Below are positions 45,232-53,546 of a stretch of DNA of 64,000 nt, piece after piece; within the stretch, counting starts at the first letter, position 1, and the number at the start of each line of letters is the position of its first letter. A model generated the notes under the pieces. It was given only the letters and a program-made list of their open reading frames with translations. It ran no database searches and was not told where the DNA came from. Made by a program: the position numbers and the translations under genes. This stretch comes from Tildeniella torsiva UHER 1998/13D (GTDB lineage: Bacteria; Cyanobacteriota; Cyanobacteriia; Phormidesmidales; Phormidesmidaceae): NCBI GenBank assembly GCA_019358835.1, contig JAHHIH010000004.1:300069-364068 (forward strand), in the 5' to 3' direction.

Positions 45232-46356
45232 CTACTTGAGTTGGGCTAGCTTTTGGTTCGCAGACCGGAGCATTTCGCTGGCCCGAGCGTGGCTGGTGGT
45301 GTTGGGCTGAACTTTTTCGAGATCGTTAATAATGTCTTGCAGCAGGCTGGCAATCTGGTTGCGCTCCATGCCCTCCAGGTTTTGGGCCAGCATGTAGGTG
45401 CTTTTTTCGTTGGCGCTGTTAAAGGCTCGGGCTGAAGCCTCTTCTTTGGCGATGTTTTCTTGAACGATGCCGAGATTGGTTTGGTACTGGGCCAGCAGGG
45501 TTTGGGCCTCGCTGTAGCCAGGGTCTTCGATGGAGATGTTGTCTAGGCGAGCGATCGCCGTTTGCCACAGCCCGGCCACGGTCTCCCATCGGGCGGCACT
45601 GTGGGGCGGGTTTTGACCAGCGACAGCGGCTTCGTACCCAAAGGCCTTAGCCGCATCGACCAATGTGCCCGAGCGGTTGCCGCCTGCGACATTGCCCGCC
45701 ATCTGCTGGTAATCGCGCTGGTAGGCATCCAGCTTGGTGACCGACTGCCGCCCCGCCAGGGTTTCCGGCGGAATTTCGTTCAGCCGATCCATCCCCTGCT
45801 GCCAGGTGGTGAGGGCTGTTGCTCGGTCGGCGCTAGATGCCGCTGTTTGAAACGCTTGCTGTGCGCCATCGACGGCTATGGTGCCTGTTGCCAACTGGGT
45901 TTGGGCGTTGCGTTCCTGAAATACGACGGCCTCCATGCGGCCAATTTCGGCGCGGGCGGTCTCAAACTCGTCTAGGGTAAACTGCCAGCTACAGCCCACA
46001 AAGCCACAGTAGCCTCGAGGGTAATAGCCCAGAAACCACACCGGCAGGCCGTCTAAATGCCCCTGGGCCTGGGTGACTTTTTCTGCGCCCAGCTCAATAT
46101 CTTGGGCCGAGGTGGCCTGGTTCACCAATTGGTCGGCCTGCTCTACCAGCGATATGGCCTGGCGATAGTCGTGATCCATTTTGATGTAGCTGGGCAGCAG
46201 AATCAGGGGGGCTGTTTTGGCCACGGGCCAGCGAATCATGGGGTAGGGCAGGTTAAGCACCCATGTGACTCCTGCCAGCCCCGCCACGGTGACGACTGCG
46301 GAGCCAAGGCAACCCAATGTTCTAGCAACCATAACCGTTATGTTGTGATCAAGCAA
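45232..46356 (-). CDS. Membrane-anchored helical protein, function unknown
   Basis: 374 residues. One membrane helix (about 13-36), then a soluble part almost entirely helical: HDYRQAISLVEQADQLVNQA, ERNAQTQLATGT and EENIAKEEASARAF suggest long coiled helices with a repeat of about 60-70 residues. Four Cys in GYCGFVGC-like (about 117-122) and early positions are unusual. It probably hangs in the periplasm. The pattern is common in cyanobacteria but unnamed as far as I know. Confidence 0.6.
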   Translation of the reverse strand: MLDHNITVMVARTLGCLGSAVVTVAGLAGVTWVLNLPYPMIRWPVAKTAPLILLPSYIKMDHDYRQAISLVEQADQLVNQATSAQDIELGAEKVTQAQGHLDGLPVWFLGYYPRGYCGFVGCSWQFTLDEFETARAEIGRMEAVVFQERNAQTQLATGTIAVDGAQQAFQTAASSADRATALTTWQQGMDRLNEIPPETLAGRQSVTKLDAYQRDYQQMAGNVAGGNRSGTLVDAAKAFGYEAAVAGQNPPHSAARWETVAGLWQTAIARLDNISIEDPGYSEAQTLLAQYQTNLGIVQENIAKEEASARAFNSANEKSTYMLAQNLEGMERNQIASLLQDIINDLEKVQPNTTSHARASEMLRSANQKLAQLK

Positions 46357-46564
46357 AACTGTACTGGTTTAGGATGCCCAGGATTATGCGGATTAGGTGC
46401 AGGTGTGGCCTGTCCTGTCGCGTCATAGAGTCCGTTACCACGACCAGGTTGCCAACTGTTGTGGTGGCCTGTAATCGTCGCATCGGTGATTGATTCAGGC
46501 TGAGCCGGGCATTCTAGCCAATCAGATCGTCTGGGTTAATGCCGCGATGGTCAAAGACCGACTC

Positions 46565-47254
46565 TTAAGGGTCATCGCGCAGTCTTGCCTTCAGCTCTGC
46601 CAACTCTCGTTCTGCTGCCGCTGCCCTTTGTTCTGCCGCCGCTGCCCGCTGCTCGGCCTGCTGTCGCAGCAGGGCTTCTTGTCTCAGGGCCACCGCCAGT
46701 TCGTCAGGAATCAGTAACTTCTCGCCCGTATCCTGCCGGTAGAAGGCGATTAGCCCTCCGTCAACCTCCAAACGCAGATCTAGGGGTTCGCTACAGCCAT
46801 CCCGAATCGGCTCATAGATCTCGTCTCGCAGGCGGTAGCCCTTGAGCTGCTCAGCAATCCACTCGCCCTTGGGGTCAAAGAGCCAGTATTCCTGCACACC
46901 CAGCCCTTCGTAGAGGGTCTTTTTTTCGGCCTCATCCTGCTGGCGTGTTCCTGCCGAAGTCATCTCAAAGATGACCGACGGTACCTGGCCCTCTTCCCAA
47001 ATTTTGTAGTTGTCGCGCCCGCCGGGTTCGACCCCAAAAATTACCATAACATCGGGGGCCACCCGCAGTTTTGGAAAGCCTTGGGCATAGTACATAAACT
47101 GGTTGCCCAGCACCGTGGCTTGCCGCCCAGCGACGTACTGACGCAGCACCTCTAGCGTAATTAGCAGAGCGTAGAGGTGAACGTAGGTTTCGGCCACGGG
47201 TTCACCGTCGGAGCTGGGATAGGTGAGGATGGCCTGGGGCCAGAGGGCGGTCAT
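46565..47254 (-). CDS. Uma2-family (DUF820) endonuclease-like protein
   Basis: 229 residues from ATG at 47254, which has GGAGGT upstream. PD-(D/E)XK residues: Asp in RVAPDVMVIFG (about 66), Glu in SVIFEMTSAG (about 94). The motif GVQEYWLFDPKGEW (about 118) is typical. The C-terminus is a coiled coil with AEQRAAA repeated twice. This family is greatly expanded in cyanobacteria, with an unknown role. Confidence 0.85.
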   Translation of the reverse strand: MTALWPQAILTYPSSDGEPVAETYVHLYALLITLEVLRQYVAGRQATVLGNQFMYYAQGFPKLRVAPDVMVIFGVEPGGRDNYKIWEEGQVPSVIFEMTSAGTRQQDEAEKKTLYEGLGVQEYWLFDPKGEWIAEQLKGYRLRDEIYEPIRDGCSEPLDLRLEVDGGLIAFYRQDTGEKLLIPDELAVALRQEALLRQQAEQRAAAAEQRAAAAERELAELKARLRDDP

Positions 47255-47379
47255 AGTTACCTCCGTGGACAAGCGCTTACTGTGTAGGATAGCCCGGTGC
47301 GCCAACCTTCCCCCGCAGCGGCCGACCAAAACGGCGGCGGCCTACTCCATCGCCCAGGCCCTGCGAATTGATCTGGGAC

Positions 47380-47667
47380 TTACTTACCGCCGTAGAAGTA
47401 GGCGATCTCTTTGTCTTTAAGGGGCGCAAAGTCAGCGGCTTGCAGCATGGCGTTGAGGTCATCGACGGCAAAGTGCTTGGCCCCAATGCGCACAATGCGC
47501 GATCGCATCGAGTTTGACACGCCGCTGCGCTGCCGACCGGCTTCTTTGGCCATCACGGTGTGGTAGAGGTCGAGCTTGGCGGCGGGGATGGGGGTGCCGT
47601 CGAGGTCAATGCCCTGGGCGATCGCGGCGTCTACGGCATCGGCCCCGGTGGTGGGAGTCTGAGACAT
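47380..47667 (-). CDS. Small conserved cyanobacterial protein (DUF4090-like)
   Basis: 95 residues from MSQTPTTGADAVDAAIAQG at 47667. The rest reads LDGTPIPAAKLDLYHTVMAK, RSGVSNSMRSRIVRIGAKHF and PLKDKEIAYFYGG. I recall this pattern as DUF4090, but cannot verify it. It is helical with a basic middle. Between it and the Uma2 gene are 125 bp. Function unknown. Confidence 0.68.
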   Translation of the reverse strand: MSQTPTTGADAVDAAIAQGIDLDGTPIPAAKLDLYHTVMAKEAGRQRSGVSNSMRSRIVRIGAKHFAVDDLNAMLQAADFAPLKDKEIAYFYGGK

Positions 47668-47751
47668 GGTGGTGTTTCCTGCTGACGTGAGTAGTCCCAA
47701 AATCCTACCAGAGAGCGATCGCCGCCGCTGGCTGAGGGGGCGAGCCCACCG

Positions 47752-48459
47752 CTACGGCTTGGCGATAACGACGGGTTGGCTGCCCTCAATTTCTTTGACC
47801 ACGCGGATTTTGCTGGCGCGCAGGTGTTGGGTAATGGCCGCCACCGCCACCTCGGGGTCGCGGGTGAGAATGGCCTCGTAAATTTGACGGTGCTCTAGGC
47901 GAATGTCGAGCACGTTGGGGTTTTTTTGGAGGGTTTGAATGCGCAGCAGCGCCATGGCGTCGAACAGGCTATCTAACAGCGACACCAGCCGCCGATTGCC
48001 TGAGCTTTCGGCAATTAGGTGGTGAAACTGGTAATCGACATCGAGCAGGCTCTCGGCGGAGAGGCTGCCGTGGCTGTTGGCCGTGGCCCCCTCGGCCTGG
48101 GCCACACAGGCGGCGATCGCCCCGAGCTGCTCGTCGGTGGCATAGGTGCAGGCCCCGGCCACCGCCAGCGCTTCTAGGGCCAGGCGGCAGTCGTAGAGTT
48201 CTTCGGCATCGGCGGCGGTAATGGTGGTAACCCGCAGGCCGCCGCTGACATCGGCGGTGACCAGGCTGTCTTGCTGGAGCTGGCGCAGCGCCTCCCGCAG
48301 GGGGGTGCGGCTGACCTGAAGCCACTCGGCCAGCTGGGTCTCCACCAGGCGATCGCCGGGGGAGAGGGCACCGGTCAAAATGGCCGATCGCACCGCGTAG
48401 TAAACCTGCTCATACAGAGACTTGCTGCGGTTGATGGTAGGGGGAGACGATAAAATCAC
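47752..48459 (-). CDS. GntR-family regulator, FadR/FCD subgroup
   Basis: 235 residues. A winged helix at about 10-75 (YEQVYYAVRSAILTGALSPGD, VSRTPLREALRQLQQDSLV) and an FCD ligand domain at about 85-225 (LYDCRLALEALAVAGA, YQFHHLIAESSGNRR, EHRQIYEAILTRDPEVAVAA). The FCD His/Asp residues for metal-ligand binding appear present. It likely responds to an organic acid. It diverges from msrA with 364 bp between them. Confidence 0.88.
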   Translation of the reverse strand: MILSSPPTINRSKSLYEQVYYAVRSAILTGALSPGDRLVETQLAEWLQVSRTPLREALRQLQQDSLVTADVSGGLRVTTITAADAEELYDCRLALEALAVAGACTYATDEQLGAIAACVAQAEGATANSHGSLSAESLLDVDYQFHHLIAESSGNRRLVSLLDSLFDAMALLRIQTLQKNPNVLDIRLEHRQIYEAILTRDPEVAVAAITQHLRASKIRVVKEIEGSQPVVIAKP

Positions 48460-48823
48460 AGGGGCTTAACCTCTGGAGCACGAAGAATACTGGCCCAACG
48501 GGCTGCCGCAACGCGGAGTGCGGCTACGACGGCAATACTTCCTAATCATACAAATTTGGCCAGTAATGGGGGCTGAAAAAGTTCTCAAGGTGCAGAAACG
48601 CCCCATTGAACCGGCAATAAATAAAGAATGACTCAACTTAACCGGTGCGGAGCGATCGCCGACTCGTATTTTTATCGTTGGAGATAGTTTTCTCGTTGTA
48701 CGGCTTCCTCATCCGCAGCGCCAGAGACCGCCAAGGCAAACCGCTTTGGCCAAGGGCGTTAAGGAGAATCTCAGCCCGCTGCCGTAAGCTGGATAATGAG
48801 ATACAACCATAGCGAACATAACT
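48460..48823. other. Intergenic region between divergent gntR-type gene and msrA
   Basis: 364 bp. A short hairpin (GCCGCA 48505-48510 / TGCGGC 48519-48524) lies near the regulator start and could be an operator or an RNA hairpin. No gene was recognised. Confidence 0.45.
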
Positions 48824-49480
48824 ATGCAAATTGTGCGCAGGCTGCTGTTGGGCCTACTCCTACTAGCCACCCTAGGCCTCATTTGGGATGCCCTACCCTT
48901 CTACGCCACTGCCGACTCGATGCCCGAGGCTACGGCAGTAGACGACCCCAACTTAGCCACCGCCACCTTTGCTGGGGGGTGCTTTTGGTGCATGGAAGGC
49001 CCCTTTGACAAGCTAGACGGCGTGCTCTCGACCACCTCTGGCTATACCGGCGGCACCAAGGTTGACCCCACCTACTACGAGGTGTCTGCTGGGGGCACAG
49101 GCCATGTGGAGGCTGTCCAAGTCGTCTACGACCCCGCTAAAGTTAGCTACGACACCCTGTTGCAAGTCTTTTGGCAGAATGTCGATCCGGTAGATAACCG
49201 GGGCCAGTTCTGCGACAAAGGCAGCCAGTACCAGGCCAAAATCTTTGCCCACGACAGTGAACAGCAGGCGTTGGCCGAGCAGTCAAAGCAAGCGCTGAGC
49301 CGTCAGGCGAAGTTTCAGAAAACTCCCATCGTCACCGCCATTGAGCCCGCCCAAACCTTCTACCCCGCCGAAGACTACCATCAGGACTACTACCTCAATC
49401 ATCCGCTGCGGTACAAGTATTATCGGACGGCGTGCGGGCGCGATCGGCGGTTGGCTGAGGTGTGGGGTGCAGGGGAGTAG
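48824..49480 (+). CDS. msrA: Peptide methionine-S-sulfoxide reductase, exported
   Basis: 218 residues. A signal anchor (about 1-27) precedes the enzyme. Active-site Cys53 lies in GCFWCME; the partner Cys is probably C208 in YRTACG, near the end. The enzyme reduces S-form methionine sulfoxide; location outside the cytoplasm suggests repair of lumenal or periplasmic proteins. The stop codon lies inside a G-rich tract. Confidence 0.92.
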   Translation: MQIVRRLLLGLLLLATLGLIWDALPFYATADSMPEATAVDDPNLATATFAGGCFWCMEGPFDKLDGVLSTTSGYTGGTKVDPTYYEVSAGGTGHVEAVQVVYDPAKVSYDTLLQVFWQNVDPVDNRGQFCDKGSQYQAKIFAHDSEQQALAEQSKQALSRQAKFQKTPIVTAIEPAQTFYPAEDYHQDYYLNHPLRYKYYRTACGRDRRLAEVWGAGE

Positions 49481-49500
49481 GGGGTGGGGAGTAGGGAGAA
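49471..49500 (+). repeat. G-rich tract at the msrA stop codon
   Basis: AGGGGAGTAGGGGGTGGGG, then AGTAGGGAG; the first TAG is the msrA stop. Fifteen bases further on the AT-rich motif at 49515 follows, as beside the TPR gene at 24849. Confidence 0.7.
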
Positions 49501-49514
49501 CCTTTAATCCCGTC

Positions 49515-49539
49515 AAAATCTAAAATCCAAAATCTAAAA
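49515..49539 (+). repeat. AT-rich tandem motif
   Basis: AAAATCTAAAATCC then AAAATCTAAAA; 17 bases are identical, in inverted orientation, to 24849-24866. Belongs to the class of short AAAATC(C/T) repeats seen in cyanobacterial spacers. Confidence 0.8.
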
Positions 49540-49552
49540 CAAACCGACTACC

Positions 49553-50440
49553 GTGCAGGGATTTTTGAACTTCTACAAGCCCCAGGGAATGAGTTCCCAC
49601 GACTGCGTGGGGGCGGTGCGGCGGCTTTTGGGCCTTCGCAAGGTGGGCCACGGTGGCACGTTAGATCCTTTGGCTGAAGGGGTGTTGCCGATTGCAGTGG
49701 GGCGAGCCACGCGCTTGCTCCCCTACCTACCCGAGGGTAAAGCCTACCGAGCGGTGATTCGCTTTGGCCTCACCACCACCACCGACGACTTAGAAGGCGA
49801 AATTCTGACGCAGCAGGCCGCCGATCGCTTGACGGAGGAGGATATTGTGGTTTGCCTACCGGAATTTGAAGGCGCGATCGCCCAGGTGCCCCCGGCCTTT
49901 AGCGCCATTCAGGTGCAGGGGCAGCGCCTCTACGATTTGGCCCGCAAGGGTCGAGTCGTCACACCACCATCGCGCACGGTGACCATCCACCAACTTACCG
50001 TGCAGCACTGGCAGCCGGGAGAGCAGCCGGAGCTAACCCTCGACATAGACTGCGGCCCTGGCACCTATATTCGCTCGATCGCGCGGGATTTGGGCGATCG
50101 CCTCGGCACCGGAGCCACCCTGGCCCACCTCACCCGCACCCGCAGCGGCGGCTTTGACGCAGAGCAGAGCCTGACGCTAGACAATGTGACGGATTTGGCG
50201 GCAAAGCAGACGCTGGAGCTAGTGGATCCAGCAGCGGCGTTGGGGCATTTACCGGCGATCGCCCTCCCCGCCGAGCTAGCCCTGCGCTGGCAGCAGGGGC
50301 AAAAATTTCCCCCCACCATGGTGATACCGCCCAACACTCCCTATCGCGTGCTCAACGAGCCAGACGGAACCTTTTTAGGCATCGCCCAGCTCGAAGAACG
50401 GGAAGAAGGGCCAATTCTCAAAGCCAAAATGGTGCTTTGA
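49553..50440 (+). CDS. truB: tRNA pseudouridine(55) synthase
   Basis: 295 residues from a GTG at 49553. The catalytic Asp is D38 in HGGTLDPLAEGVLPIAVG; KAYRAVIRFG and CGPGTYIRSIARDLG follow. It makes pseudouridine 55 in the T loop of tRNAs. The C-terminal 60 residues form a PUA-like end. It converges with the amylase gene. Confidence 0.94.
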   Translation: MQGFLNFYKPQGMSSHDCVGAVRRLLGLRKVGHGGTLDPLAEGVLPIAVGRATRLLPYLPEGKAYRAVIRFGLTTTTDDLEGEILTQQAADRLTEEDIVVCLPEFEGAIAQVPPAFSAIQVQGQRLYDLARKGRVVTPPSRTVTIHQLTVQHWQPGEQPELTLDIDCGPGTYIRSIARDLGDRLGTGATLAHLTRTRSGGFDAEQSLTLDNVTDLAAKQTLELVDPAAALGHLPAIALPAELALRWQQGQKFPPTMVIPPNTPYRVLNEPDGTFLGIAQLEEREEGPILKAKMVL

Positions 50441-50446
50441 ACAGCA

Positions 50447-50473
50447 GAATCACCCCTCACCCCCTACTCCCTA
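50447..50473 (-). repeat. G-rich tract at the amylase stop codon
   Basis: On the minus strand TAGGGAGTAGGGGGTGAGGG begins with the amylase stop codon and occupies most of the gap to the truB stop. There is no hairpin between the converging genes. Confidence 0.7.
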
Positions 50474-51949
50474 CTCTTTCGGTACCCACACCGACACCGA
50501 ACCCGCCTCGCAGCTAAACTCAGCCCAGCCCTCGTCATTGGTAGTGACCGGCTCGCTGATGTGCTCGGTGATGTCGTAGTAGGTGCGGTTGGGTTGGCCC
50601 ACCTCCATCCACTTGCGGCCATCGTCGCCGTTGGTCAGCACCACGGCCATGCCGCCGGGGTTTTCGTCGTTGCCGAGCCGAGTCCAGCCGATGGTGCTGG
50701 GGTGGTCAAAGTAGTCGTACTGGTCGCCAAAGGCATAGGTGCGGCGCACGTGCAGAAACTTGTCGATTAGCCAGCGGTGGCTGTCGAGCCAGATTTCGTA
50801 TTCGCCGCCGTCGTTGCCGTTGTCTTTGTAGTGCGCCCCGTAGTAGTCGGCGTAAAAAATGCAGGGGTAGCCATCCTGGCGCAGCAGAATCAGCGCGTAG
50901 GCCAAGGGCTTGAACCAGGGTTCAACCACCGATTCGAGCGATTGCAGGGGTTGGGAATCGTGGTTGTCAACCAGGGTGACGGCGAGGGCGGGCTGCTCTT
51001 TCACCAGAGTATTGTCAAAAATGGTGGTGAGGTCGTAGTCGCCCCCGGCCTTGCTGGCCTCGCTAAAGTTGTAATGCAGCGGCGCATCAAACAGGTGCAC
51101 ATCGCCATCGGTGACCTCAATAAAGTGGTGCAGCGCCTCAATTTCGTAGGACCAATATTCGCCCACCGCAAACAGTCTGCGCCCCGCCTCCTTTCGACAG
51201 TGCTGCAACCAATTGGGGAAAAATCCTGCCCGCACGTGCTTCACCGCATCAAAGCGGAAGCCATCGACCTGGGTGGTGTCGGTGTACCACGAGCCCCATG
51301 CCTTGAGCGCCTCGCGTACCTCGTCTGACTCCATGTCGAGGTCGCAGCCCATTAGGTAGTCAAACGCGCCTTTTTCGAGGTCAACGTTTTCGTCAAACGA
51401 CTTGCCTTCAAACAGATAAACCGCGTCGTAATCGGGGTCGTTTTCATCGTAGTCAACGGCATCAAAATGCCACCAGTGCCATTCCATATCAGAATATTTG
51501 CCCTGGCGACCGGGGAATTTAAAGTTAGTCCACACTTTGACCGTGCGATTTTCGCCAATTTGCTCATGGCGGTTGTCGTGGCTCATGGGGGTGGCCATGA
51601 CCTCTTCTGCCTCATCGCCACCCATCATGTGGTTAAACACCACGTCGCCATAAACGCGAATGCCCGCTTCTTTAGCAGTTTGGATGGCCTGAAGATACTC
51701 GTCTTTGGTGCCGTATTTGGTGCGAACGCTGCCTTTTTGGTCAAATTCGCCTAAATCGTACAGATCGTAGACGCTGTAGCCGACGTCGTAGCCGCCAGCG
51801 TTGCCCTTGTAGGCGGGGGGAAGCCAAACCGAGGTGATGCCAGCTTCTGCCAGGTCTTTGGCGTTTTCGGCCAGTTCGTTCCACAGATTGCCGTCGGGCT
51901 CGATGTACCAATGAAAATACTGCATCATCACGCCGTTAGGCTCTGACAT
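50471..51949 (-). CDS. Cytoplasmic-type GH13 alpha-amylase
   Basis: 492 residues, no signal peptide. The GH13 triad is D234 (GFRFDAVKH), E264 (AVGEYW) and D331 (VDNHDS); the first conserved region is GDVVFNHM. The layout matches the bacterial cytoplasmic amylases (GH13 subfamily 5). It would cut alpha-1,4 links of glycogen or maltodextrins. A two-residue MMQYFHWY start is normal for this group. Confidence 0.92.
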   Translation of the reverse strand: MSEPNGVMMQYFHWYIEPDGNLWNELAENAKDLAEAGITSVWLPPAYKGNAGGYDVGYSVYDLYDLGEFDQKGSVRTKYGTKDEYLQAIQTAKEAGIRVYGDVVFNHMMGGDEAEEVMATPMSHDNRHEQIGENRTVKVWTNFKFPGRQGKYSDMEWHWWHFDAVDYDENDPDYDAVYLFEGKSFDENVDLEKGAFDYLMGCDLDMESDEVREALKAWGSWYTDTTQVDGFRFDAVKHVRAGFFPNWLQHCRKEAGRRLFAVGEYWSYEIEALHHFIEVTDGDVHLFDAPLHYNFSEASKAGGDYDLTTIFDNTLVKEQPALAVTLVDNHDSQPLQSLESVVEPWFKPLAYALILLRQDGYPCIFYADYYGAHYKDNGNDGGEYEIWLDSHRWLIDKFLHVRRTYAFGDQYDYFDHPSTIGWTRLGNDENPGGMAVVLTNGDDGRKWMEVGQPNRTYYDITEHISEPVTTNDEGWAEFSCEAGSVSVWVPKE

Positions 51950-52131
51950 AATCCGTACAATCCTTTTAGGAAAATAATGGTAGCTTCGGGATTATGGCAG
52001 GTTCTTTCAGTTTTTTCGGTCTACCTTGCGGCATATTTTAAAGGCAATGGAGGTATGCCATGTGTGCTGGTGGTGCCGAACGATGGCTGTGCGACGGCTA
52101 GTACAAAGCGCAAGAGCGCCAAGGAAGAATT

Positions 52132-52683
52132 TTGAAGCTAGAGTCACAAGCAAAGGCCGTTCAACTGGATTTAATAAAGCAGGTTTTAGTGTTGAATAAG
52201 CGAAGCTTTTTGGGATCTATGGAAACCAGGAGAAAACTAATTATTTTAGCCGCCGCATTAGTTTCCTTATGGATTGCCACAATAACTCCTGAGTTACTTG
52301 GGACATTTAGACTTACTCTTTCTATTTGGCATGATAGAGGAAATGAAGTTTTATACTATCAAAGAGGTCAACTCAGACAAATGCATGGCAACCATAAGGG
52401 TGCTCTGAAGGATTTTGACAGAGTCTTGAGGATAGCAATACATGATCAGAGTTCTTCTATAAGCCTTGCCTCTTCTTATTTTGGCAGAGGCCAAGCGTAT
52501 TATTTGTTGGCTGGCTCTCCACTTCTAAATCGCAAGAAAGTGGAAGAGTATTATATTCTTGCTATCTCCGACTACCGTACAGCTGCTGAGTTATCTAGGG
52601 AATCTGATAACCTTTCATCTGAAAATTTAGCTAAACAGAAAATTGAGATTATTCAATCAGCTTTATTAGAACTAGAAAATTAA
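52132..52683 (+). CDS. AT-rich small TPR-like membrane protein
   Basis: 183 residues from a TTG at 52132 with AAGGA eight bases upstream; ATG at 52219 is an alternative. A membrane helix lies at about 37-58. The rest is helical with TPR-like helices (EVLYYQRGQLRQMHGNHKGA, RGQAYYLLAGSPLLNRKKVE). The codon use and AT-richness differ from neighbours, so it may be foreign. It starts an AT-rich patch of about 1.3 kb that also holds HicAB. Confidence 0.6.
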   Translation: MKLESQAKAVQLDLIKQVLVLNKRSFLGSMETRRKLIILAAALVSLWIATITPELLGTFRLTLSIWHDRGNEVLYYQRGQLRQMHGNHKGALKDFDRVLRIAIHDQSSSISLASSYFGRGQAYYLLAGSPLLNRKKVEEYYILAISDYRTAAELSRESDNLSSENLAKQKIEIIQSALLELEN

Positions 52684-52895
52684 GCCTAATTTAATAGAGT
52701 GACAGTATCAACACAATCAAACTCTCACTTTCCCACGTCTAACTGCTTTTCAATAAATTATGTCCCCCTCCTAAAAACGAAGAATTTTATTAGAGCAAGC
52801 AAAATAGTGCTACAAAGATTTTAGGCACGACGACAGTCAGCTTATAGCTAGGGCTAGAAAGACAGGGTTAGTTCCGGTTGGTTACTGAGGGGAAT

Positions 52896-52912
52896 GGTGG
52901 GCAGCGCCCACC
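52896..52912. repeat. Perfect palindrome GGTGGGC-AGC-GCCCACC
   Basis: Seven-base arms and a three-base loop. The motif with the flanking CCTA resembles an abundant palindrome in cyanobacterial spacers (GGTGGGC...GCCCACCCTA). It lies between converging genes; there is no T run. Confidence 0.75.
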
Positions 52913-52935
52913 CTAAAACTACAATTGAAATGATT

Positions 52936-53148
52936 TCAGGCAAACAAAAGACGGCCTTTGGGTTCTGGAATTGGGCGACCCAAGGATTGTGCAGTCTCAA
53001 TCCATTCGTGAATTACGATCTCGACATTGGCGACAGCTTCCTGATAGGTCTCGCCATCGGCAGCACACCCCGGCAGCTCAGGAACCTCAACCACAAAAGC
53101 CTGATCATCTTCACTCCAGTAGATAATCAGTTCGTACTTAATCGGCAT
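52936..53148 (-). CDS. hicB: HicB-family antitoxin
   Basis: 70 residues: MPIKYELIIYWSEDDQAFVV, ELPGCAADGETYQEAVANVE. It has the degenerate RNase H-like HicB fold and lacks the usual C-terminal DNA-binding domain, being only the short form. It begins 11 bp before the toxin gene ends, so the two are coupled. It binds and silences HicA. Confidence 0.88.
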   Translation of the reverse strand: MPIKYELIIYWSEDDQAFVVEVPELPGCAADGETYQEAVANVEIVIHEWIETAQSLGRPIPEPKGRLLFA

Positions 53149-53398
53149 ATTGCTCTCCTAGCTTGTATCTCAAAATTATCGTTCTAACTTGCTTAACCTG
53201 ATAGGCTTTGGCTTTACCTTGCTTTGGTTGTAAGTTCAAGATCTCTTCAATGCCTTCCTTCGAGAATATATGGTGACTGCCTCGTATGCGTTCCTCAAAT
53301 CCTAAAGCAGCAAGTAACTGACATAGCTGCACAAATGAAATATTGGCATCCGATGTTCCCCGCAAAATTTTGACTAACAGCTTGTCTTGCTGACTCAT
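53138..53398 (-). CDS. hicA: HicA-family mRNA interferase toxin
   Basis: 86 residues from ATG at 53398; a longer form starting at 53434 has GGAGG just upstream and cannot be excluded. The toxin core is FVQLCQLLAALGFEERIRGS with the active His in GSHHIF (H42/H43). HicA is a dsRBD-fold RNase that cuts mRNA. Toxin precedes antitoxin, the normal order. Part of the AT-rich patch after 52.1 kb. Confidence 0.86.
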   Translation of the reverse strand: MSQQDKLLVKILRGTSDANISFVQLCQLLAALGFEERIRGSHHIFSKEGIEEILNLQPKQGKAKAYQVKQVRTIILRYKLGEQYAD

Positions 53399-53546
53399 CC
53401 TTTTGCCCTTGCTCCCTTCCCACACATTCACCATACCCTCCGGAAAGCCGTTGATGGGTTAACCAGATCAGTGAAAGCTTGGCCAACTACCTGACAGAAC
53501 GGTTGTCCCGATTGAATCTGTTTACGCGTGCAATTCTTCAGCAACG

